The notes under the pieces are model-generated. The model did no database searches and was not told where the DNA came from. It was given only the letters and a program-made list of their open reading frames with translations. Both the position numbers and the translations under genes were made by a program. A stretch of DNA of 64,000 nt from Hymenobacter roseosalivarius DSM 11622 (GTDB lineage: Bacteria; Bacteroidota; Bacteroidia; Cytophagales; Hymenobacteraceae): positions 1 through 64,000 of the forward strand of contig NZ_FWWW01000052.1 of the NCBI RefSeq assembly GCF_900176135.1, in the 5' to 3' direction. This document shows, in pieces, positions 10,361 through 18,865 of this stretch; positions within the stretch are counted from its first letter, which is position 1; every line of letters begins with the position of its first letter.

Positions 10361-10531
10361 CTAAACTGCACCAATGGCCTTGCGCACCGCCCCCGCCACA
10401 TGCGGCAAATTCTCATCTGTCATAGCGGAGCCGGAAGGCAGGCATAGGCCACGCTGAAACAGATCCGCGCAGATGCTGCCGCCGTATCGGGGGGCATTTT
10501 GGAAGAGGGGCCGCGGATACAGCGGTTTCCA
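10361..10531 (-). pseudogene. 3' remnant of a DegT/DnrJ/EryC1 aminotransferase
   Basis: This minus-strand stretch encodes the last 56 residues of a sugar aminotransferase and nothing upstream of them. It contains WKPL, PLFQNAP, YGGS, CADLF and RGLCLPSGSAMT and ends in GAV followed by TAG. By hand alignment about 41 of 56 residues match the C-terminus of the intact aminotransferase at 16027-17175. The divergence suggests a separate older paralogue rather than a fresh duplication. The 5' part of the gene is absent, and the neighbouring sequence is the T9SS locus. It is most likely what remains of a second glycan locus deleted here. Confidence 0.8.
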
Positions 10532-10583
10532 GAGGAGCGTTTGTTTACCTAACACCTGACGAGGAGGGTATCAAGAGCAAGCC

Positions 10584-11552
10584 CTACCAGAACCTATTGG
10601 TGCACACCACTTGAGCTTTTTTCTTCAGGCGCAACCCCAGCAGCACCTCGTGGCTGCCGCCGTGGTAGCCGGCCAGCTCAGAGAGGCCTGCGTCATAGGA
10701 ATAGCCCAGCGTGAACTGCTCGTAGCTGATGCCCACCAGCGCCACCACCGAGTCGAAGGCGCGCCAGGACACGCCGGCCCACAGCAGATCCTGGTACTTG
10801 AGCTTGGCGTTAATGTCGAGCGAGAGCGGGGCCGGGTTCACGGCCTTGAGCAGCACCGACGGCACCAGCGACCAGTCATCACTGAGCGGCACCCGCACTC
10901 CGGCCGTGGCGAAGTAGTGCCGCTTCAGGGAGTTGCCGGGCGCGCCCGCGTCCAGCGGGTTGGGCCCGTAGGAGAAGTTGAGCTTATTGCCCAACAGCTG
11001 TGCGCCCGATACGCCCACGTAGAAATCGGAGCTGTACACCCACAGGCCCACCGACCCATCCAACACCCGCGAGGCGGCACTGGCCGCTTGGGTCGTGGGG
11101 TCGAAGAATCGCAGCTTCTGCCCATCGACGGCAAACTGCTGCATGCCCGCCGACACGCCCAGCGCCGCCCGGAGGTTGGGCCTTAAAACCAGATTGTAGG
11201 CGTAGGAAGCGTAGGCCCCGGTTCGGCTCGTGGGCCCGGTCTCGTCTTTATACACAATGCCCCCCACCGCGTGAAACGGCCGGCGCAGGTCGCGGAGGGT
11301 ACGCTTGCTGGTGGTACGCCACTTGCCGAGCGAGGAGCTGGCGCTGGCGTAGTAGGTTTTGGGCGCCCCCTCCAGGCCCGTCCACTGGGTGCGGTAGCTG
11401 AACTTGACGTCGATATAATCCTCCACGCCGGTTGCACCAGGGTTGAGAATGTAATTGTTGTTCATGTACTGGCTGTATTGCGCCTGCTGCTGGGCCCAGG
11501 CTGGCGCGGCGGCTAGCAGCGGGAGCAGCAGCAGAATTAAAGCTCTTTTCAT
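10584..11552 (-). CDS. PorP/SprF-family type IX secretion membrane protein
   Basis: This 322-residue outer-membrane protein has a signal peptide (MKRALILLLLPLLAAAPAWAQ) followed by the family hallmark QYSQYMNNNYILNPGATGV. It then continues as alternating hydrophobic beta-strands to a C-terminal LGLRLKKK-type end. PorP/SprF-like proteins work with the T9SS. Flavobacterium SprF is needed to secrete and display SprB, and related genes commonly sit beside genes for cargo with a type B sorting domain. That is the arrangement here: it follows the large repeat protein by 70 bp on the same strand and is probably its dedicated export or anchoring partner. It is intact. Confidence 0.9.
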   Translation of the reverse strand: MKRALILLLLPLLAAAPAWAQQQAQYSQYMNNNYILNPGATGVEDYIDVKFSYRTQWTGLEGAPKTYYASASSSLGKWRTTSKRTLRDLRRPFHAVGGIVYKDETGPTSRTGAYASYAYNLVLRPNLRAALGVSAGMQQFAVDGQKLRFFDPTTQAASAASRVLDGSVGLWVYSSDFYVGVSGAQLLGNKLNFSYGPNPLDAGAPGNSLKRHYFATAGVRVPLSDDWSLVPSVLLKAVNPAPLSLDINAKLKYQDLLWAGVSWRAFDSVVALVGISYEQFTLGYSYDAGLSELAGYHGGSHEVLLGLRLKKKAQVVCTNRFW

Positions 11553-11622
11553 AGCAGTATTGCCTTAGTGTCCATCTAAGAAGAAGGTGGTCTGGCTGCA
11601 ACAGACGCAGCCGGACGTGTTG

Positions 11623-14600
11623 TTAATACAGAATCGTAATTGACCCGCTGTAGGACTTGCCCAGCGGGCCCCGCGTGGTGACGACGTAATAGTAGGTGCC
11701 GACCGGCGCGGGCTGGCCGTTGATGTCGCCGCGCCACTCATTGGCCCGGCTGTAGTTTTCGGCCGAGAAAATTCGGTTGCCCCAGCGGTTGAACACGCTC
11801 ACGGTGTTGTCGGGAAATTGCTCGATGAATTCAATCTGCCAGGTGTCGTCGCGGCCGTCGCCGTTGGGCGTGAAGGCATTGGGAATGCGGATGGGTGGGC
11901 GCACGGTCACCGTCACCTGGTCGGAGTCGGCGCAGCCGCCTTCCCCAGCCGAGAGCGTGTAGGTCGTGGTCACCGTGGGCGAGGCCACGGGCCGCAGCGG
12001 GTCGTTGGCCCGAAAAGTCAGCCCTACCGTCGGCGTCCACGTCACGGGGTAAGTGCCATCGGCGCGGCCCTCCAACGTCACGGAGGTGCCGGCCAGAATC
12101 TCCTTATCGGGGCCGGCATCCACGTCAACCGGTGGTTGAATGCGCACGGCCACGCCATTGGAAACAGCCGCGACTTGCTGTCCGCACACGTTGGTCGTGC
12201 GCAGGCGCAGCGTCACGGTCTGGCCCTCGCGCAGCGTCGTGCTGGTGAAGACCGGGCCCGTGGCCCCGGCCACGTCGCTGCCGTTGACCTGCCACTGGTA
12301 TTCGGGGGTCGGGCCGGCCTCGGTCACGCTGGCGATGCTGAACGTAAGCGGCGCGCCCAGGCACACCGGCCCGCCCGGCTGCACGGCAATGGCGAGCGTG
12401 GGCAGTGGCGTCGGCGTGCGCGTCACTGTGACCGTGGCCGTGGCCGGAGCCGTGCTGCACAGCCCCGCCGTGGGCGTCACCTCGACCCGTACCTGGTCGC
12501 CGGTCACCAACGTGCTGCTGGTGAACGTGGGCCCGCTGGCTACGGCCACGTTGTTGACGAACCACTGAAAAATAGGCGCGGGACCCGCGTTGGTAGCCAC
12601 GGCCGTGAAGGTCAGGGCCGTGCCGGGGCACTGCGTGGGCGGGGCCGCCAGGCTCACACTGGGCATCACGAGAGGCTGTACCCGTACCGTCACGACGTTG
12701 GAAGTCCCCGTGGAGCAGGTGCCGGTGCCCGAGGTCACCCGGCGGCGGAAGAAGGTGGTAGCCGTCATTGGACTGGGCGCGAACGTCGGATTGGTGGCGC
12801 CAGGAATTGCCCCCCAGGTTACGTTATCCGCCGAGGACTCCCACTGATACGCAAAGGTGCCCGTGCCGCCGCCAGCCTCGCTGGTACTGGTGAGCGGGGT
12901 AGGTGCGGCACCCGCGCAGATGGTCTGGTCAGCCGCGATGCTACCCGCGCTCAGGGCCGGCAGCACCGTCAGGGCGACGGAGGGTGTAAACACCAACCCG
13001 CAAGGCCCCGACGTTACCTGGCGGCGGAAGAAAGTATTAGTCGTGAGCGGACCGGGTGTGTAATCGGCGCCAGTGGCCCCGACAATGGGCGTCCAGTTCG
13101 CGTTGTTTGGCGACGACTCCCATTGGTAGGCAAACGTGCCCGTACCGCCGCTGGCCCCCGCTGTGCTGGTCAGGGAGGCGGGGGTAGCGCCCGGACACAG
13201 CGTCTGGTCGGTGCCAATGGTGCCGGCCGTTAGGGCGGGTAGGACCCTGATGATGAGCACATTGGAAAAGGCTGGGGCGCAGGCACCACCGGCACTAGCC
13301 TGACGCCGGAAATAGGTGGTGGCCGCGAGCGGGCCCGGCGCATACGTCGACCCGTTAGCCCCACCAACGGGCGTCCAGGTCGCGTTGTCCGCCGATGACT
13401 CCCACTGATAGACGATAGTGCCCGTGCCGCCCGCGGCCGGGGTTTCGCTGGTAAGGGGAGTAGGGGTGCCTCCGGCGCAGAGCGCTTGGTTCGTGGCAAT
13501 GGTGCCGGCTACCAAGGCCGGCACCACGGTCAGCGTCACTACGTTGGAGGGCGGGGTGGCGCAGGTGCCGGAGCGCACCTGGCGGCGGAAGAAGGTGGTG
13601 GCCGTAAGCGGGCCGGGCGTGAAGGTCTCGCCCGTGGCGCCAGAAATTGCCCCCCAGGTGGTGTTATCGAGCGATGATTCCCACTGATACGCAAACGTGC
13701 CGGTGCCGCCCGTGGCCGGGGCGGTGCTCGTCAGCGGGGCGGGGGTGCTGCCCGCACATACGGTTTGGTTGGCGGCGATGCTGCCGGCCGTCAGGGCCGG
13801 GAGGACGGTGATGACAACGGACGCTGTGGGAGTGCGTGGGGCGCAGAAGCCCGACGTAACCAACCGCCGGAAGTAGGTGGTGACGTTTAATGGACCTAGT
13901 GTGAAACCCGGGGCGTTGGCCCCGCCGATGTCGGTCCAGGTGGCGTTGTCCGGCGACGACTGCCACTGGTAGCTGAACTCCCCGGTGCCGGCGCCGGCCG
14001 GGGCCGTGCTGGTGAGCGGCGCCGGCGGGGCGCCCGCGCAAATCGCCTGGTTAGCCCCGATGCTGCCCGGCGTGGGTGGGCCGGGCACCCGAATAATACC
14101 CCTGGTTTCGCGGCAAAAGCAATCATTGGTGATGCGCAGGGTCACAACGTAGTCGCCGGGCGCAGGGTAGGTGTGAACCGGGTCAGCCACCGACGAAGTG
14201 GTGCCGTCGCCGAAGGTCCAGGCGTATACCAGATCGGGGGCCTGAACGGGAAAACTGGCCTGGAAGGTTATCTGCAGGCAAGCCGTGGACCGGGCCCCGA
14301 TGCCGATCCGCAACAAGGAGCTTTGGTTGAAATTAGGCAAACCCAGCCCACTGCGGCGGCCCCCCAGCGCCAGGCTGTCATCGGCGTAGGCCACTTTCGC
14401 CCCCAGCGAGTCGGGGTAGGTAATGAAGCCCAGCGCGGGCTGTTTTTCGCGGGCCACGTAAATCTTGTCGTCGGGGCCTGCCTGCAGGGAACCCAGATTG
14501 GCCGGGGGATTTTGATTGAGTGGAATGACCTGTTTGCTGGCTGGCACGTCGGTGGCGTTCAAATCAAACTGCAATAGCTGGGGTGGGCTCTGCACGGTGG

Positions 14601-15651
14601 CGTAGAGCCGGTTGCGGCTGGGCGAGAACTCGACGCCGTAGTAGCGGCCCGCCCCGCTGTCGATAACCTGGGGATTGCTGACCACGCCCGTGGCGGCATC
14701 GAAGGCAAACAGCTCGACGGTGCTGCTGGCGTCGGCCAGGGTTTCGCTGAAGCGGGCCACGGCCAGCTGCTCGCCGTCGGGCGTTACTTTCATTTGGCCG
14801 CGGTAGCCCTGAGCCGCCACGCTCGGCGCGTGCAGAGCCCCAACAGTTGAAATTATGGGTGTGAGCTGCACGCCGGCCGGCGTCACGCGGTAAGCCAGAA
14901 AAGAGTCGCCGCGGTTATTGGTGCCGCTGGTCGCATTGCCCCAGCCATGCACGATTATCCAGATATCGCAGCCGTTTTTGTGCAGTACGCCGGTCATCTT
15001 CTCGGCCGTGCCGAGGGTGAGGGGCGTGTTTTTGGTGGCAGCCACCACTTCGCCTTGGCCCCCATCAGGGATTACAATTTCCGAGTAGCTCAGGCCTTTG
15101 GGGCCGCCCTGCGCGTCTTGGGTGAAGATGAAGTAGCGCGTGGGGGCGCCCGGAGGAACTATCCCCGGCCGCTTGATAGCCAAGGGACCGTCGGTGCCGA
15201 GGCGGTTGCCGCCCATGCCGGTGCCGTTGAGCATGATGTTGTGGTCGCGGCTCCAGACGGTGTCGCCGTTGCTGTAGAAGAGCAGGCTACCATTACGATC
15301 CGACATCACCCCGGAGCCGGCGGGTGCCACCATCCGGCCATCGGTCAGCACTGCGGGCGGAATAGAGTCGGTGGCTTCGTTGAAGTTGAGCCCCGCCCGC
15401 TGACCGAAATACCATTGGTTGATGAACTTCTCATCATCGCTGCACTCCGGGGGGGGCGTCGCTTGCGCGCGGGCCGTCGTGGCCGCGCCGCTCAGCAGCA
15501 AGAACAACAGCATCAGCAGCCAGCCAGCCGCCGGTCGCACCCGCCTGGCCGGGCATCGCCGGCTGATGCTGGCCGGCTGGCCGGGCTTGGAAATACGCGG
15601 GAAGGGAATACTGGTAGTAGATAGGCTAGGATGGGATAGCTCTGCGGGCAT
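11623..15651 (-). CDS. large T9SS type B (gliding-motility-associated C-terminal) repeat protein
   Basis: This is a 1342-residue predicted cell-surface protein. A long N-terminus leads to a hydrophobic signal (WLLMLLFLLLSGAATTARAQ), so the true start may lie nearer residue 40-46. A beta-propeller-like region follows (about 70-450), then a PKD domain with YAWTFGDGTTSSVADPVHTY, five tandem repeats of about 92 residues (roughly 530-990), two more Ig-like modules, and the C-terminal signature RIPNAFTPNGDGRDD with VFNRWGNRIF, the CHU_C type B T9SS sorting domain. The protein should be exported through the T9SS and shown on the surface, where it could act in adhesion or gliding. The next gene downstream is its likely PorP/SprF partner. 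The ligand cannot be predicted. Confidence 0.88.
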   Translation of the reverse strand: MPAELSHPSLSTTSIPFPRISKPGQPASISRRCPARRVRPAAGWLLMLLFLLLSGAATTARAQATPPPECSDDEKFINQWYFGQRAGLNFNEATDSIPPAVLTDGRMVAPAGSGVMSDRNGSLLFYSNGDTVWSRDHNIMLNGTGMGGNRLGTDGPLAIKRPGIVPPGAPTRYFIFTQDAQGGPKGLSYSEIVIPDGGQGEVVAATKNTPLTLGTAEKMTGVLHKNGCDIWIIVHGWGNATSGTNNRGDSFLAYRVTPAGVQLTPIISTVGALHAPSVAAQGYRGQMKVTPDGEQLAVARFSETLADASSTVELFAFDAATGVVSNPQVIDSGAGRYYGVEFSPSRNRLYATVQSPPQLLQFDLNATDVPASKQVIPLNQNPPANLGSLQAGPDDKIYVAREKQPALGFITYPDSLGAKVAYADDSLALGGRRSGLGLPNFNQSSLLRIGIGARSTACLQITFQASFPVQAPDLVYAWTFGDGTTSSVADPVHTYPAPGDYVVTLRITNDCFCRETRGIIRVPGPPTPGSIGANQAICAGAPPAPLTSTAPAGAGTGEFSYQWQSSPDNATWTDIGGANAPGFTLGPLNVTTYFRRLVTSGFCAPRTPTASVVITVLPALTAGSIAANQTVCAGSTPAPLTSTAPATGGTGTFAYQWESSLDNTTWGAISGATGETFTPGPLTATTFFRRQVRSGTCATPPSNVVTLTVVPALVAGTIATNQALCAGGTPTPLTSETPAAGGTGTIVYQWESSADNATWTPVGGANGSTYAPGPLAATTYFRRQASAGGACAPAFSNVLIIRVLPALTAGTIGTDQTLCPGATPASLTSTAGASGGTGTFAYQWESSPNNANWTPIVGATGADYTPGPLTTNTFFRRQVTSGPCGLVFTPSVALTVLPALSAGSIAADQTICAGAAPTPLTSTSEAGGGTGTFAYQWESSADNVTWGAIPGATNPTFAPSPMTATTFFRRRVTSGTGTCSTGTSNVVTVRVQPLVMPSVSLAAPPTQCPGTALTFTAVATNAGPAPIFQWFVNNVAVASGPTFTSSTLVTGDQVRVEVTPTAGLCSTAPATATVTVTRTPTPLPTLAIAVQPGGPVCLGAPLTFSIASVTEAGPTPEYQWQVNGSDVAGATGPVFTSTTLREGQTVTLRLRTTNVCGQQVAAVSNGVAVRIQPPVDVDAGPDKEILAGTSVTLEGRADGTYPVTWTPTVGLTFRANDPLRPVASPTVTTTYTLSAGEGGCADSDQVTVTVRPPIRIPNAFTPNGDGRDDTWQIEFIEQFPDNTVSVFNRWGNRIFSAENYSRANEWRGDINGQPAPVGTYYYVVTTRGPLGKSYSGSITILY
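12680..14070 (-). repeat. five tandem ~280-bp coding repeats
   Basis: Within the type B surface protein, five consecutive units each contain the pattern NQ-x-x-CAG, PLTS, YQWESS, NATW, FRRQV and end in VLPAL or a close variant. Two units even share the same GAATTGCCCCCCAGG-like stretch (near 12805 and 13645), 840 bp or three periods apart. Such near-identical units can expand or contract by recombination. Confidence 0.85.
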
Positions 15652-16026
15652 AGTGGGGCAGGTAAGTGGGCGGACGGGTAAGCGAGTATTCAGAAAGAAG
15701 AGTACCCCTCGCCGCCCCTAAGGAACGGAGCCTGATGGCCAGCTATTGCTAAGAAAAGCGCGGCCAGCCGGCTACAGTAAAGCTACGCACTGCCGACCAG
15801 CTTTGTGCAAGGCAATGTCCGAATAGTGATGAGGGCCGCCGTCAGCCACCTATCTCGGGCCAGCCTGGTCAAATTTTTATACTCTCTGTTTTCAGCACGC
15901 TATAAAGCATTCGTTCCCGCCCCGGATGCACGTTTGGCTTCGCCCATGCCGCCGCTGTCACCGCTACGCGGTTACTCCGCAACTTGAGTTAATCAGATTA
16001 AGTTGATCACCACTTTCAAAGATACT
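15652..16026. other. 375-bp intergenic region, no gene seen
   Basis: I see no open reading frame with recognisable content here. On the minus strand 16017-16024 reads TATCTTTG, a match to the Bacteroidota -7 element, but it lies about 365 bp ahead of the type B protein gene and has no clear -33 partner. Confidence 0.4.
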
Positions 16027-17175
16027 CTACACAACACCCAACACCTCCCGCACCGCCCCGGCTACGCGCCGCAGATCATCCTCCGTCATGGCCGAGCCGG
16101 AGGGTAGGCATAGGCCGCGCTCAAACAGGTCCGCGCAGACGCTGCCGCCGTAGTGGGGGGCATTTTGGAAGAGGGGCTGCAAATGCAGGGGCTTCCAGAG
16201 GGGGCGGGCTTCGATGTCGCGCGTTTCGAGGTGCTGGCGGAACTGCTCGGGCGTGACGCTGGTGTGGGCGGGGTCGAGGAGGAGGGTGGTGAGCCAGCGG
16301 TTGGCGCGGCTGCCGACGGGCTCCTGGGGGGCAAATCGCAGGGCGGGCAGGTCGGCGAGGTGGCGCTGGTACCAGGTGTAGATTTCGCGGCGCTTTTTCA
16401 CGCGGTCGTCGAGCAACTCCATCTGGCCCCGACCGATGCCCGCGAGGATGTTGCTGAGCCGGTAGTTGTAGCCCGTAGCCGAATGCTGGTAGTGCGGAGC
16501 CGGGTCCTTGGCCTGGGTAGCCAGAAAACGGGCTTTTTGGGCCAGATCGGCATTATTTGTAATAAGTGCCCCGCCGCCGCTGGTGGTCAGAATCTTATTG
16601 CCGTTAAACGAGAAAACGCCCACTGCTCCGAAGGTGCCCAGCGCCTGCTGGCCGTAGCGGGAGCCGAGCGCTTCGGCCGCGTCTTCGAGCACCGGAATGC
16701 CGTATTCGTCGGCTATGGCCAGCAGTTCGCGCAGCTGGGCCGGCATACCGTAGAGATGAACCAGGACCAGGGCTTTGGGCGTTTTGCCCCGCCGGATACG
16801 ATCCTCAATAGCTTCGCGCAAACGCAGCGGACACATATTCCAGGTTTGCGCCTCGCTATCGACAAAAACTGGCGTGGCACCCAGGTACGCGATGGGATTG
16901 GCAGTGGCTACGAAGGTGAACGAGGAGCAAAGCACCTCATCGTCCGCGCCGACGCCCAGCAGAATCAGGCCCAGATGAATAGCAGCAGTGCCCGAATTGA
17001 GCGCGACGCAATGCACCGCGCCGGTGTGCTGGCAGATATCGGCCTCGAAACCCGTGATGTTGGGCCCGGCCGGGGCCACCCAGTTATCCTCAATGGCCTT
17101 ATGAACATAGTTCAACTCGTGACGACCGAGATGGGGTGGGGAAAGAAAAATACGGTCGTGATCCTGACTGTGCAT
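16027..17175 (-). CDS. DegT/DnrJ/EryC1 (PglE-like) PLP-dependent sugar aminotransferase
   Basis: This 382-residue aminotransferase would transfer an amino group to a nucleotide-linked 4-keto sugar, as PglE does in making UDP-4-amino sugars of the bacillosamine type. I chose the ATG at 17175 (MHSQDHDRIFLSPPH) because the family begins with the LSPPHLGRHELNYV segment. The longer frame adds an unrelated extension. PLP-binding signs are NSGTAAIHLGL, VLEDAAEALGS and SFNGNKILTTSGGG, with the Lys as the Schiff-base residue. The C-terminal CLPSGSAMT motif is shared with the remnant at 10361-10531. It lies downstream of the acetyltransferase and PglC-like genes on the same strand, which together suggest a PglC-D-E pathway. 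The dehydratase step (PglF-like) is not in the window. Confidence 0.88.
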   Translation of the reverse strand: MHSQDHDRIFLSPPHLGRHELNYVHKAIEDNWVAPAGPNITGFEADICQHTGAVHCVALNSGTAAIHLGLILLGVGADDEVLCSSFTFVATANPIAYLGATPVFVDSEAQTWNMCPLRLREAIEDRIRRGKTPKALVLVHLYGMPAQLRELLAIADEYGIPVLEDAAEALGSRYGQQALGTFGAVGVFSFNGNKILTTSGGGALITNNADLAQKARFLATQAKDPAPHYQHSATGYNYRLSNILAGIGRGQMELLDDRVKKRREIYTWYQRHLADLPALRFAPQEPVGSRANRWLTTLLLDPAHTSVTPEQFRQHLETRDIEARPLWKPLHLQPLFQNAPHYGGSVCADLFERGLCLPSGSAMTEDDLRRVAGAVREVLGVV

Positions 17176-17361
17176 AGGGTGGAAATGGCGGATAGGTAGT
17201 GTAATGACAACGCTAAGCTGAAGTTCAAAAAGGTGGTCGTACAGCGTAGCGCGAAGCAACTCGCGTGCATTCGTGGCAACGGTAATTCAGCATCAGTCAG
17301 GAAGATGCTTCGCGCTAAGTGCCCTCGCTTATCTATGCCCGCTGACGTGTTTAGCCGCTCC

Positions 17362-18063
17362 TCAAATGGAGTGCCGCTTAATTATCGCGGCGGGAACACC
17401 TACGGCAGTGCAGCCGGGAGGCAAATCGCGGACGGCTACCGCGCCAGCACCCACAATAGTGTTGGCACCTACCCGCACCCGATCGATAACCGTGGCATTG
17501 GTACCCAAATACACGCCCGTTTCCAACTGTGCCGCGCCGCCAATGTTGGCGTGCGGCATCAGGGAGCAAAAGTCGCCCAGCACGGCGTCGTGGCCGATGG
17601 TGCAGCCCAGGTTGAGGAGCACATGGCGGCCTAGCACGATATCACAGGTCAGAATACAGCCCTGGCTGATAACACAGCCCGCGCCCAGCTCTATGTGCTG
17701 ATAAGGCTCGCAGGCGACGCCCGGGTGAATGAGCGTAGCGAAGGAAAGCTGCGGCGACGTGAGCTTTTCCACTACGCTGGCTCTACTTCGACTATTGCCG
17801 ACGGCTACCGTTACGTGCAGCGGCTCGGTTGCGGCATTCAGGTCGGCGGCGGTGCCCAGGTACGGTATTCCGTGAATGGTGTTTGTCGGAGGGCGGGCGT
17901 CGTCGTAGAAGCCGGTGACGTGCCAAGTGGGCTCGTATTGGTTGATCTGATGAATCAGGACGAGCACTTCACGGCCCAGTCCGCCGACTCCAAAAATTGC
18001 CAACGGACGCGTTACGGGGGGCTGGTCGGCCTCTTCGTACTCAGAGAAAAAAAGCTTGGTCAT
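17362..18063 (-). CDS. PglD/NeuD-family sugar O/N-acyltransferase
   Basis: This 233-residue protein has an N-terminal Rossmann-like PglD domain (LAIFGVGGLGREVL) and a C-terminal left-handed beta-helix of hexapeptide repeats (GAGCVISQGCILTCDIVLGRHVLL and onwards), ending VGVPAAIIKRHSI. It should acetylate a UDP-amino sugar using acetyl-CoA, the step after the PglE-like aminotransferase. The catalytic His is probably in NLGCTIGHDAVLGDF. The ATG at 18063 overlaps the TGA of the preceding sugar transferase (ATGA), which implies translational coupling. The longer open frame upstream lies inside that gene and is not a plausible start. Confidence 0.88.
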   Translation of the reverse strand: MTKLFFSEYEEADQPPVTRPLAIFGVGGLGREVLVLIHQINQYEPTWHVTGFYDDARPPTNTIHGIPYLGTAADLNAATEPLHVTVAVGNSRSRASVVEKLTSPQLSFATLIHPGVACEPYQHIELGAGCVISQGCILTCDIVLGRHVLLNLGCTIGHDAVLGDFCSLMPHANIGGAAQLETGVYLGTNATVIDRVRVGANTIVGAGAVAVRDLPPGCTAVGVPAAIIKRHSI

Positions 18064-18749
18064 GAGGAGGCGGAACTGTTGGCAACGGTGGGAGCAGGGG
18101 AGCCGCGAAAGGCTTCGGTGGTGGCCTGGTTGGGGGCTGTGATGCCCTGGGCACCCAGCACCTGACGCACGGTACGGGCCAAAATAAGCAGGTCGAGCCG
18201 CCAAGATACACGTTCGACGTACCACACGTCGTAGGCAAATTTCTGCTCCCAGCTGATGGCGTTGCGCCCGTTTATCTGCGCCCAGCCCGTCAGGCCAGGG
18301 CGCACGCTGTGGCGGCGGGCCTGCTCGGGCGAGTACAACGGCAGATACTCCGGCAGCAAGGGCCGCGGACCTACCAGGCTCAGGTCGCCGCGCAGCACGT
18401 TCCAGAGCTGGGGCAGCTCATCCAGGGAAGTAGCGCGCAGCCAGCGGCCCAGGCGGGGCAGCCGGGCGGCATCGGGCAGAAGCCGGCCGTGGGCGTCGCG
18501 CCGGTTGGTCATGGTTTGGAGCTTATACAGCCAAAAAAGCCCCCCATGCCGGCCAGGCCGCTGCTGCCGAAAAAGAAATTGTCCCCCGTTTTGCAGAGCC
18601 AATAAGCCCCCCGCCAGCAGCAGCACCGGCAGCGTGACGACCAGCAGCGGCCCCGCCAGCCCCACGTCGAGCAGGCGCTTTCCCCAGGCTTGGTACCAAT
18701 CGGAGGGCGGTGAAGGAGGCATAAAAAGTAAGGTGGGCTGGGGGGGCAA
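18060..18749 (-). CDS. PglC-like bacterial sugar transferase (polyprenyl-phosphate phosphoglycosyl transferase)
   Basis: This 229-residue monotopic membrane enzyme would transfer a sugar-1-phosphate from a UDP-sugar to a polyprenyl phosphate, the first step of glycan assembly. A re-entrant hydrophobic segment (about 30-48, GLAGPLLVVTLPVLLLAGG) is followed by the family blocks LYKLQTMTNRRD, SLDELPQLWNVLRGDLSLVG, PRPLLPEYLPLY and RPGLTGWAQINGRN, with the catalytic Asp-Glu pair in LDEL. It lacks the extra N-terminal domains of WcaJ-type enzymes and so is of minimal PglC size. It heads the three-gene cluster with PglD- and PglE-like enzymes, which suggests that its substrate is the diacetamido sugar they make. 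Confidence 0.88.
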   Translation of the reverse strand: MPPQPTLLFMPPSPPSDWYQAWGKRLLDVGLAGPLLVVTLPVLLLAGGLLALQNGGQFLFRQQRPGRHGGLFWLYKLQTMTNRRDAHGRLLPDAARLPRLGRWLRATSLDELPQLWNVLRGDLSLVGPRPLLPEYLPLYSPEQARRHSVRPGLTGWAQINGRNAISWEQKFAYDVWYVERVSWRLDLLILARTVRQVLGAQGITAPNQATTEAFRGSPAPTVANSSASS

Positions 18750-18798
18750 ATTTATCGTTTTCTAAAGCGTTCGTAGCGCAAGCTTTCGTGGTTTGAGG

Positions 18799-18806
18799 TA
18801 GGTTTG
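18799..18806 (+). promoter_or_regulatory. -7 element candidate for ispE
   Basis: TAGGTTTG fits the Bacteroidota -7 consensus TAnnTTTG and lies 60 bp before the ispE start. No clear -33 TTTG at the usual 19-20 bp spacing is visible, so the call is tentative. Confidence 0.3.
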
Positions 18807-18865
18807 GGTTTTGGTGTTCCCCTGTTGCCTGCTAAACCCACCGGCCAACGCTTACGCTATTTCCT

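Noticed and set aside
11818..13233. A 471-codon open frame on the plus strand opposite the type B surface protein
   Set aside because: It is antisense to a well-supported protein with clear domains. It is rich in Arg, Gly and His as expected from reading GC-rich repeats in the wrong frame, and it shows no family motif.
12680..14070. Regular repeats that could suggest a CRISPR array
   Set aside because: Units are about 280 bp, contiguous and in frame inside a coding sequence. There are no short identical repeats separated by unique spacers and no cas genes.
15447..15457. Run of eight G near the start of the type B protein as a phase-variation tract
   Set aside because: An 8-base tract is short for slippage, and the many G6 runs in the window follow a fixed motif rather than variable length. 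Another 8-base run exists at 21565-21572 in the LptF/G gene, which argues against a special role.
16153..17199. A 348-codon open frame on the plus strand opposite the aminotransferase
   Set aside because: It is a shadow of the PLP enzyme, whose motifs are all on the minus strand.
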